Assembly: GCF_040839445.1 (NCBI RefSeq)
Contig: NZ_JBDPGJ010000011.1
Coordinates: forward strand, 1 to 64,000
Source of the DNA: Aquibium pacificus
GTDB taxonomy: Bacteria > Pseudomonadota > Alphaproteobacteria > Rhizobiales > Rhizobiaceae
DNA length: 64,000 bases
Direction: 5' to 3'
The notes beneath the pieces were generated by a model. The model searched no databases. It worked only from the letters and a program-made list of their open reading frames with translations, and was not told the origin of the DNA. A program made the translations under genes and the position numbers. Positions 43,643-50,449 of this stretch are shown piece by piece (within the stretch, counting starts at the first letter, position 1; each line of letters opens with the position of its first letter).

Positions 43643-44577
43643 GCGGATATTCCATCACGGAGGCGTCTGCGCGGCAGAAGTGGATCGCGGGCCTGCTCGT
43701 GGCTGCCTACACCGTCGTGACGCTGGTCCCGCTGTTCTGGATCGTCGCCACCGGCTTCAAGTCGCCCAGCGACGCCATCGCCTACCCGCCGAAGGTGATC
43801 TTCACGCCGACGCTCGAGGGCTACGTCAATCTCTTTACCACGCGCACGCGCATGAACCCGGACCAGCTCGAGGCGCTGGGACCGCCCCAGACCTGGTACG
43901 ACGGCATCGTGCGCCAGTACGACATGGTGATCTCGGGGCCGTCCCGGTTCGGCGAGCGGTTCCTGAACTCGGTCATCATCGGCTTCGGTTCGACGTTCCT
44001 GTCGATCTTCCTCGGCACGCTCGCAGCCTACGCCTTTTCCCGCTTCAAGGTGCCGCTGAAGGATGACCTTTTGTTCTTCATCCTCTCCACGAGGATGATG
44101 CCGCCGATCGCGGTGGCGATCCCGATCTTCCTGATGTTCCGCACGCTGGGGCTGTCCGACACCCATCTCGGCATGATCCTGCTCTACACCGCGGTGAACA
44201 TCTCGCTCGCGGTCTGGCTGCTGAAGGGCTTCATCGACGAGATCCCGCGCGAATACGAAGAGGCGGCGCTGATCGACGGCTATTCGCGGTTCCAGGCGTT
44301 CTACAAGGTCGTGCTGCCGCAGGCGGCAACCGGCATCGCCTCGACCGCCATCTTCTGCCTGATCTTCTCGTGGAACGAATACGCCTTCGCGGTGCTGCTC
44401 ACCTCGGGCACGGCTCAGACCGCGCCCCCCTTCATCCCGACGATCATCGGCATCGGCAAGGACTGGCCCGCGGTCGCCGCCGGCACCACCCTGTTCCTGA
44501 TCCCGGTGATGGTGTTCACCATCCTGCTGCGAAAGCACCTGCTGCGCGGCATCACCTTCGGGGCGGTGCGCAAATGA
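43639..44577 (+). CDS. Sugar ABC transporter permease (MalG type)
   Basis: The 312-residue membrane protein has a first segment LLVAAYTVVTLVPLFWIVA near residue 19 and an unusually long periplasmic loop of about 60 residues before the core. The EAA loop reads YEEAALIDGYSRFQAFYKV (about residue 213). It pairs with the preceding permease to form the channel. Its stop overlaps the following small gene as ATGA. Confidence 0.94.
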   Translation: MSGYSITEASARQKWIAGLLVAAYTVVTLVPLFWIVATGFKSPSDAIAYPPKVIFTPTLEGYVNLFTTRTRMNPDQLEALGPPQTWYDGIVRQYDMVISGPSRFGERFLNSVIIGFGSTFLSIFLGTLAAYAFSRFKVPLKDDLLFFILSTRMMPPIAVAIPIFLMFRTLGLSDTHLGMILLYTAVNISLAVWLLKGFIDEIPREYEEAALIDGYSRFQAFYKVVLPQAATGIASTAIFCLIFSWNEYAFAVLLTSGTAQTAPPFIPTIIGIGKDWPAVAAGTTLFLIPVMVFTILLRKHLLRGITFGAVRK

Positions 44578-44870
44578 GACAGCCATTCTCCTCCGCCGAC
44601 ACGCTGACGAAGGCGGAACGCGACGCCGAAAACACCGTGCCGCGGCCCGATGCCGCTTCGGCAAACGAGCGGCCGAAGGCGCGCTATCGCATTCACCCGG
44701 CACAGCGGATTCTTGTCCGTGGACCATGGGAAATGGCGGCGTCGATCACGATCGGCGTCGGCGTGGTGATGCTTATGCAGCCCTTTTTCATGTGGGCCTA
44801 TTCCTGGTCCTTCCTTGTCACGCTGGTGGGCACGGTGATGTTCATCATCGTCAGCCACTTCCCGGAGTAG
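44574..44870 (+). CDS. Small two-TM membrane protein of the ABC operon
   Basis: The 98-residue protein has a polar N-terminus of about 50 residues and two hydrophobic helices (SITIGVGVVMLMQPFFMWAY, then FLVTLVGTVMFIIVSHF). It is locked between the permease and ATPase genes by a 4-nt overlap and a 4-nt gap, so it is surely co-translated. In rhizobial glycerol transporters a small membrane protein (GlpU) occupies a like position; relation to it is by position only. It may be an accessory subunit of the importer. Confidence 0.8.
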   Translation: MRQPFSSADTLTKAERDAENTVPRPDAASANERPKARYRIHPAQRILVRGPWEMAASITIGVGVVMLMQPFFMWAYSWSFLVTLVGTVMFIIVSHFPE

Positions 44871-44874
44871 CCCG

Positions 44875-45993
44875 ATGGCGCAGATCGTCATCCGCAACCT
44901 GCGCAAGGAATTCGGCGATTTCGTCGCGGTGCGGGAATCCGACTTCACCATCGAGGACGGCGAGTTCTTCATGCTGCTCGGCCCCTCGGGCTGCGGCAAG
45001 ACGACGACCCTGCGCATGATCGCGGGGCTCGAACTGCCGACCTCGGGGCAGATCCTGCTGGACGGCAAGGATGTCGCGCAGGTGCCGGCGAGCGCCCGCG
45101 ACATCGCCTTCGTGTTCCAGATGTTCGCGCTCTATCCGCACATGAACGTGCGGCGAAACATCTCTTATCCACTGGTGAGCCAGGGCATGCCGCGCGCCGA
45201 GGTCCGCCGCCGCGTGGGCGAGGTGGCCGGCATCCTCGGCATCGAGGACATCCTCGATCGGCCGGTCGGGGGCCTGTCGTCCGGCGACCGCCAGCGCGTA
45301 GCGCTCGGCCGCGCGATCGTGCGCGAGCCCAAGGCCTTCCTGATGGACGAGCCCCTTGGCGCGCTCGACGCGGAGTTCCGCGAACGCATGGCCGAGGAAC
45401 TGCGCGCCCTGCACGACCGCATGGGCGCGACCACCGTCTACGTCACCCACGACCAGCTGGAAGCCATGCAGATGGGCGACAAGATCGTCGTCATGAACCG
45501 CGGCGTGGTCGAGCAGTGGGGCACGCCGCAGGACATCTATGATTTCCCCGCCACCATGTTCGTGGCCGACTTCATCGGCTCGCCGCCCATGAACTTCCTC
45601 CGCTTCGACGAACAAGTCGCGGCGGGCGCCCGGACGGTGCGGCTCTCGGGTGTCGAGGTTCCGGTGCCGCAGGCCCTGGAGGCGACGAGCGGCGCGCGGG
45701 CGGCGCTCGGCGTACGGCCCGAACACGTCCGGCTGAGTGACGACGGCGCCTACCGGGGCGATGTGATTGCGGTGGAATATCTCGGCACCACCCAGATCGT
45801 CACCCTTGACACGCCGAACGGAGACCTCAAGGCGCGCATCGCATCCTCGGATCCCGTCAAGGTGGGAGAGCGGGTCGGCCTCTCCTTCGTGACGCAGACG
45901 CTGTCGCTGTTCGATGCCGAGACCGGCCGCGCGCTCGCGCTGGAACGCGAGCCGGTACGCGGGCGCGAGGTCAGGGAGACAACCCATGGCTGA
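44875..45993 (+). CDS. ABC transporter ATP-binding protein 1
   Basis: The 372-residue ATPase of the MalK/UgpC type has Walker A GPSGCGKTTT (about residue 38), Q-loop VFQMFALYPH, Walker B FLMDEPLGALDAEF, and H-loop YVTHDQLEAM, followed by a C-terminal TOBE/regulatory domain (GVRPEHVRLS). Its signature motif is LSSGDRQRVALG instead of LSGGQ. Two different ATPases in one operon suggest a heterodimer in which one site is degenerate, as in some glycerol-type importers. It overlaps the next gene by 8 nt. Confidence 0.93.
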   Translation: MAQIVIRNLRKEFGDFVAVRESDFTIEDGEFFMLLGPSGCGKTTTLRMIAGLELPTSGQILLDGKDVAQVPASARDIAFVFQMFALYPHMNVRRNISYPLVSQGMPRAEVRRRVGEVAGILGIEDILDRPVGGLSSGDRQRVALGRAIVREPKAFLMDEPLGALDAEFRERMAEELRALHDRMGATTVYVTHDQLEAMQMGDKIVVMNRGVVEQWGTPQDIYDFPATMFVADFIGSPPMNFLRFDEQVAAGARTVRLSGVEVPVPQALEATSGARAALGVRPEHVRLSDDGAYRGDVIAVEYLGTTQIVTLDTPNGDLKARIASSDPVKVGERVGLSFVTQTLSLFDAETGRALALEREPVRGREVRETTHG

Positions 45994-46981
45994 GGTCGTT
46001 CTCACGTCCGTCTCCAAGCGGTTCGGCGATACGGTAGCGGTCGACGGCATGGATCTCTCGGTTCCCGACGGCGCATTCGTCGTGCTGCTCGGTCCGACGG
46101 GTGCCGGCAAGACGACCACGCTGCGCCTCATCGCGGGGCTGGAACAACCGGACGCGGGCGACATCCTGATCGACGGGCGCAGCGTGCTGGCGGACAGCCC
46201 GGCGCAGCGCAACGTGGCGATGGTCTTCCAGCAGTATTCGCTCTACCCGCACCTGACGGTGCGCCAGAACCTCGAGTTTCCGCTCAAGTCGCCGATCCTG
46301 AACACGCCGCCAGCACAGATCGCCCGCCGTGTCGCCGAGGTGGCCGAGGTGCTGCAGATCTCCCACAAGCTCGACAACAAGGCGACCGCGCTTTCCGGCG
46401 GCGAAATGCAGCGCGTCTCGATCGGCCGCGCGCTGGTGCGCAAGCCGCAGGTTTTCCTGATGGACGAACCGCTGAGCTCGCTCGACGCCAAGCTGCGCGC
46501 CGACCTGCGCGTGGAACTGAAGCGCATCCAGTCCGACCTCGGCTCGACGCTCGTCTACGTCACACACGACCAGATCGAGGCGATGACCATGGCAACGCAT
46601 GTCGGCGTGCTCGATGCCGGCCGGCTGGTCCAGTTCGGCACGCCGCGCGAGATTTACGAGAATCCGGTCAGCGTCTACGTGGCGACCAGGCTCGGCCAGC
46701 CGCGCATCAACACGCTTCCCGCGGGATTGTTCGGACCGGCGCCGGCGGGTGCGCAATGGATCGGGCTGAGGCCCGAGCACATCCGGGAAGGCGAGGGGCG
46801 GCAGGCCCGCGTGACGCGGGTCGAGCATCTCGGCGACCAGACGCGGCTTCACCTTGCCATCGAGGGCCATCCGCTGGTCACGCTCGCCGATCCGCATACG
46901 CCGCTCCGAAGCGGCGATGTGATCTCGCTGAGGCCGCAGGAACCGCTCTACTTCGACGCCCATGGCGACCGTGTCATCTGA
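45986..46981 (+). CDS. ABC transporter ATP-binding protein 2
   Basis: The 331-residue ATPase has Walker A GPTGAGKTTT, Q-loop VFQQYSLYPHLTV, a full signature ALSGGEMQRVSIG, Walker B FLMDEPLSSLDAKL and H-loop YVTHDQIEAM. The TOBE part reads GLRPEHIREGE. The complete signature here complements the altered one in ATPase 1. The start MAEVVLTSVSKRFG lies within the end of the preceding gene, which shows tight coupling. Confidence 0.93.
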   Translation: MAEVVLTSVSKRFGDTVAVDGMDLSVPDGAFVVLLGPTGAGKTTTLRLIAGLEQPDAGDILIDGRSVLADSPAQRNVAMVFQQYSLYPHLTVRQNLEFPLKSPILNTPPAQIARRVAEVAEVLQISHKLDNKATALSGGEMQRVSIGRALVRKPQVFLMDEPLSSLDAKLRADLRVELKRIQSDLGSTLVYVTHDQIEAMTMATHVGVLDAGRLVQFGTPREIYENPVSVYVATRLGQPRINTLPAGLFGPAPAGAQWIGLRPEHIREGEGRQARVTRVEHLGDQTRLHLAIEGHPLVTLADPHTPLRSGDVISLRPQEPLYFDAHGDRVI

Positions 46982-46991
46982 GGAGGGATGC

Positions 46992-48638
46992 ATGACGCAG
47001 TTCATCAACAGCAAGGAAGCCCTGGTCGTCGAGGCGATCGACGGTCTCCTGCGCGGCTCTGGAGGCCGGCTTGCCCGGCTCGACGGCTATCCGCACATCA
47101 AGGTCGTGCTGCGCACCGACTGGGACAGGTCGAAAGTGGCGATCGTGTCGGGCGGCGGCTCCGGCCACGAGCCCGCCCATGCCGGCTTCGTCGGGCAGGG
47201 GATGCTGACGGCGGCGGTCTGCGGCGACGTCTTCGCCTCGCCGTCGGTCGACGCGGTGCTCGCCGCCATCCTGAGCGTCACGGGCAAGGCGGGCTGCCTG
47301 CTGATCGTGAAGAACTACACCGGAGACCGGCTCAATTTCGGCCTCGCGGCGGAGCGCGCCCGCGCCTTCGGGCTCGCGGTGAACATGGTGATCGTCGATG
47401 ACGACGTGGCGCTGCCCGACCTGCCGCAGGCGCGCGGCGTGGCCGGCACGCTGTTCGTGCACAAGATCGCGGGCGCTCTGGCCGAGGCCGGCGAGAACCT
47501 GGAGGCCGTGACGGCCGCCGCGAAACGCGTCATCGACGGCGTCGTCTCGATCGGCATGTCGCTCGACACCTGCACCATCCCCGGTTCGCCGAAGGACGAG
47601 CGCATTCGGCCGGGGCACGCAGAACTCGGCCTTGGCATCCATGGCGAGGCCGGCGCGGAGCAGGTGAGCTTCAAGGATGCCCGGCAGGCGATGGAGGCCG
47701 TCATCGGCCGGCTGGCGCCGCGCATGAAGCCCGGTCCGCACGTGGCGCTCCTGAACAATCTCGGCGGCGCGACGCATCTGGAAATGTCGGTGCTGGCCGA
47801 GGAACTGGCGCGCTCGTCCATTGCAGGACAGATCCGCTGGATCATCGGACCGGCGGCGATGATGACCTCGCTCGACATGCAGGGATTTTCGCTTTCCATG
47901 CTGCCGCTGTCGAAGGAAGCCGAGACGGCGCTGCTTGCACCCGTGGTGCCGTGGGCATGGCCGGGGCTCTCGTCGTTCGGCCGGGTGGAGATCCTGCCGT
48001 TGCCGGACGGGCTGACGCCGATCCAGCCGATGCCGTCGGCCAACGCGGCCAAGCGGGAGCTCATCAAGACGTGCTGCGACATCCTGATCGCCGCCGAGGC
48101 GGACCTGAACGCGCTCGACGCGCGCGCCGGCGACGGCGACACGGGCTCAACACTCGCCACGGCCGCGCGCGCGCTGGTCGCCGCGCTCGACCGGCTGCCG
48201 CTGGCCGACCTGACCCAGCTCTATCGGGCGGTGGGCATGGAACTCAGCCAGACCATGGGCGGTTCCTCGGGCGTGCTGCTCGCGATCTTCTTCACCGCCG
48301 CTGGCGACGCCTCCGCCGGCGGCAAGGACTGGATCTCCGCGCTCGCCGCCGGGCTCGACCGGATACGCCAGGTGGGCGGCGCCGGCCCCGGCGACCGTAC
48401 CATGGTGGACGCGCTGATGCCGGCGCTGGCGGCACTGCCCGAGGGGCTCGGCGCGGCGGCCGTGGCGGCCCGAAAGGGCGCCGACGCGACGGGGTCGATG
48501 AAGAAGGCGAAGGCCGGCCGTGCCAGCTACATTTCGCAGGACCGCCTCGCAGGCATCAATGATCCGGGAGCCGAGGCGGTCGCGCGCCTGTTCGAGCGGC
48601 TGCACAAGGCACGGCACGTCGGCGAGGCCGCCGAGTAG
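46992..48638 (+). CDS. Dihydroxyacetone-type kinase (fused DhaK-DhaL)
   Basis: The 548-residue one-chain ATP-dependent kinase has a DhaK domain at about 1-330 and a DhaL domain at about 350-548. DhaK shows VSGGGSGHEPAHAGFVG and the covalent substrate His in GLGIHGEAGAEQ. DhaL shows DARAGDGDTGSTLA, the Mg-ATP site, and QTMGGSSGVLLAIFF. Fused enzymes phosphorylate dihydroxyacetone; close relatives use erythrulose. It follows the importer by 10 nt, so it should phosphorylate the imported compound. Which triose or tetrose cannot be told from sequence. Confidence 0.93.
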   Translation: MTQFINSKEALVVEAIDGLLRGSGGRLARLDGYPHIKVVLRTDWDRSKVAIVSGGGSGHEPAHAGFVGQGMLTAAVCGDVFASPSVDAVLAAILSVTGKAGCLLIVKNYTGDRLNFGLAAERARAFGLAVNMVIVDDDVALPDLPQARGVAGTLFVHKIAGALAEAGENLEAVTAAAKRVIDGVVSIGMSLDTCTIPGSPKDERIRPGHAELGLGIHGEAGAEQVSFKDARQAMEAVIGRLAPRMKPGPHVALLNNLGGATHLEMSVLAEELARSSIAGQIRWIIGPAAMMTSLDMQGFSLSMLPLSKEAETALLAPVVPWAWPGLSSFGRVEILPLPDGLTPIQPMPSANAAKRELIKTCCDILIAAEADLNALDARAGDGDTGSTLATAARALVAALDRLPLADLTQLYRAVGMELSQTMGGSSGVLLAIFFTAAGDASAGGKDWISALAAGLDRIRQVGGAGPGDRTMVDALMPALAALPEGLGAAAVAARKGADATGSMKKAKAGRASYISQDRLAGINDPGAEAVARLFERLHKARHVGEAAE

Positions 48639-48737
48639 GGCAGGGACCGCAGACGCAACCTTGCGCCGTCGATCGTAGCCCTAGCCGCGCGGCGGCGAGC
48701 AGGGGCAGCGTGCATCGTTGGACATGATCAAGGCGGC

Positions 48738-49997
48738 TCAGATCGCCTCGAAGACGACACGCATCCCTGGCTCGACGCGGTCCACGCCCGGTGGAAGCAG
48801 CGCTATTCCGTCCGCCCGCGAGATCGCCCGCAGGCTGGCCGAGGAGCCGCGGCCGAGCATGGTGACACGCGACAATCCGTCCGAACCTGCGGCGCCGAGG
48901 CACACCGGCACGAATTCCGTGCGGTCGGGACGTTTCTCGTAGGTGAAATCGGCGACGGCCTGCGTCCAGGTCGGCGCGGTGTGCGACAGGCCCGACAGCC
49001 TGCGCAGGGCCGGTAGCGCGATCATGCGGAAGGTGACGAGCGTGGCGTTGGGATTGCCGGGAAGGCCGAGGAAGAGCGCTCCGCCAAGCTTCCCGACCTT
49101 CACCGGCTTGCCGGGCCGCATTGCGACCTTCATGACGTCGAGCATGCCGCCGCCGGAGCCTACGGCCCAGGTGACGTGGTCTTCCTCTCCGGCCGAAACG
49201 CCGCCCGTGGTGATGATTGCGTCGCATTTCGTGGCCGCCCCAGCCAGGGCCGCGGCGATCGCCTCGCGCGTGTCGGGGACGATGCCGAAGTCGAGCACCT
49301 CGGCCCAGCGGCACGCGTCGAGACTGGCGCGCAGCATCACGCGGTTCGAGTTGAAGATCTGTCCGGGATGAATCGGCTGGCCCGGCTCACGCAGTTCGTT
49401 GCCCGTCGATATCAACCCCACGCGGATCTTTCTGCGGACCGCTATCCCGGCCATGCCCTGACCGGCAAGCAGCGCAAGGTGCTGGGGTTTCAGAGTCTCG
49501 CCCGCCTCCAGCAGAGACTCGCCCCGGCGCACGTCCTCTCCGGCGATCCGCACGTTCTGGACCGAACGCTGCTTCTGGTCGATGACGATGGAGTCGCCGT
49601 CGACGCGGCACTTCTCCTGCATGACGACGGTGTCGAATCCTTGCGGGACCGGCGCGCCGGTCAGGATGCGGACCGAGCCTTCAGAGGATTGCGCGGGAGT
49701 GTCGCCTGCCGCGATGCGCCCCGTCACCTTGAGACGCCACGGACCCTGTCCCGCGAAGGCGTCCGCCTTTACCGCGTACCCGTCCATCGCGGAGGCGTCG
49801 AACGGCGGCAGGTTCAGGCTTGCGACGACGTCCATCGCGAGCACGCGGCCGATCGCGGCGAGCAGGTCGAGCGTTTCGGTCTCTGCGACCGGCACCACCG
49901 CCGAGGTCGCCTTGGCGGCGGCGATGTCGACGGGAATGACCGCCCCGGTCGCGCCGGCTTCGCAATGATCCGGAAGAGCGAGGGCGGTCAGGGTCAT
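48738..49997 (-). CDS. moeA: Molybdopterin molybdotransferase MoeA
   Basis: The 419-residue enzyme inserts molybdate into adenylylated molybdopterin. It has the MoeA N-terminal SAMDGYAVKADAF and the MoCF domain with TGGVSAGEEDHV and PGNPNATLVTF. Its start overlaps the cytochrome c stop as ATGA, so it belongs to the arsenite oxidase operon, where it would supply molybdenum cofactor for AioA. The window also has a second molybdo-enzyme at 34.9-38.6 kb. Confidence 0.95.
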   Translation of the reverse strand: MTLTALALPDHCEAGATGAVIPVDIAAAKATSAVVPVAETETLDLLAAIGRVLAMDVVASLNLPPFDASAMDGYAVKADAFAGQGPWRLKVTGRIAAGDTPAQSSEGSVRILTGAPVPQGFDTVVMQEKCRVDGDSIVIDQKQRSVQNVRIAGEDVRRGESLLEAGETLKPQHLALLAGQGMAGIAVRRKIRVGLISTGNELREPGQPIHPGQIFNSNRVMLRASLDACRWAEVLDFGIVPDTREAIAAALAGAATKCDAIITTGGVSAGEEDHVTWAVGSGGGMLDVMKVAMRPGKPVKVGKLGGALFLGLPGNPNATLVTFRMIALPALRRLSGLSHTAPTWTQAVADFTYEKRPDRTEFVPVCLGAAGSDGLSRVTMLGRGSSASLRAISRADGIALLPPGVDRVEPGMRVVFEAI

Positions 49998-50369
49998 GGT
50001 GACTCCGGCAGGGTCTTCAGATAGGCGACGAGATTGACAAGTTCGTCCGGCTTCTTGATGCCGGCGAAGGCCATCTTCGTGCCGGGCACCTTCGCCTTGG
50101 GTGCTGCGAGATATTCGGTCAGATGCGCTTCGTCCCAGACGAGACCGGCGGCGCCCGCGTCCTTCATGGCCTTCGAGTAGTTGAACCCTTCGACGGTGCC
50201 GGCCGTTCGGCCGATAACGTCGCCGAGATGCGGGCCGACCTTGTTGGTGGTGGTGTCGGTGGCATGGCAGGCGGCGCATTTCTTGAAGACGCCCTTGCCG
50301 GCCTCGGTGTCCTGGGCGTGGGCCAAGGATGCGACGAAGACAAAAGCTGCCCCCCCCCACGACCGTCAT
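49994..50369 (-). CDS. Periplasmic class I cytochrome c, signal peptide out of frame
   Basis: The mature part of about 105 residues is a c552/c2-type cytochrome with haem site KKCAACHAT (Cys-x-x-Cys-His) and distal Met in PGTKMAFAGIKK. It probably accepts electrons from AioB. The N-terminus is broken: from the ATG at 50369, a tract of nine G puts the export sequence out of frame. With eight G it would read MTVVGGAAFVFVASLAHAQD, a plausible signal peptide. In the real frame a TGA lies just upstream, leaving only a TTG at 50326 as start, which gives no signal peptide. The coordinates span the ATG to the stop. Confidence 0.8.
50350..50358. repeat. Nine-base G/C homopolymer in the cytochrome c signal region
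   Basis: Nine C on the plus strand (nine G in the gene). One base less restores a signal peptide joined to the cytochrome. It is either an error of sequencing or assembly, or a slippage site that switches export of the cytochrome. Confidence 0.85.
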
Positions 50370-50409
50370 GGTCGATGACGTCACGATGCACTCCGGTCTG
50401 ATGCTGAAG

Positions 50410-50437
50410 GCGCCGCCGGGCCGTTGCCCGGCGGCGC
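50410..50437 (-). promoter_or_regulatory. Stem-loop between aioA and the cytochrome c gene
   Basis: GCGCCGCCGGGC and GCCCGGCGGCGC form a perfect 12-bp stem with a CGTT loop, 13 nt beyond the aioA stop. No U tract follows on the minus strand, so it is more likely an mRNA-stabilising or attenuating hairpin that lowers expression of the downstream cytochrome c and moeA. Confidence 0.7.
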
Positions 50438-50449
50438 GATGCGCGGTGG

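Noticed and set aside
41291..46981. Glycerol importer GlpVSTPQ
   Set aside because: Two ATPases and a small membrane protein recall it, but the binding protein is about 440 residues and of the general family-1 type, and no glycerol kinase or glpD lies nearby.
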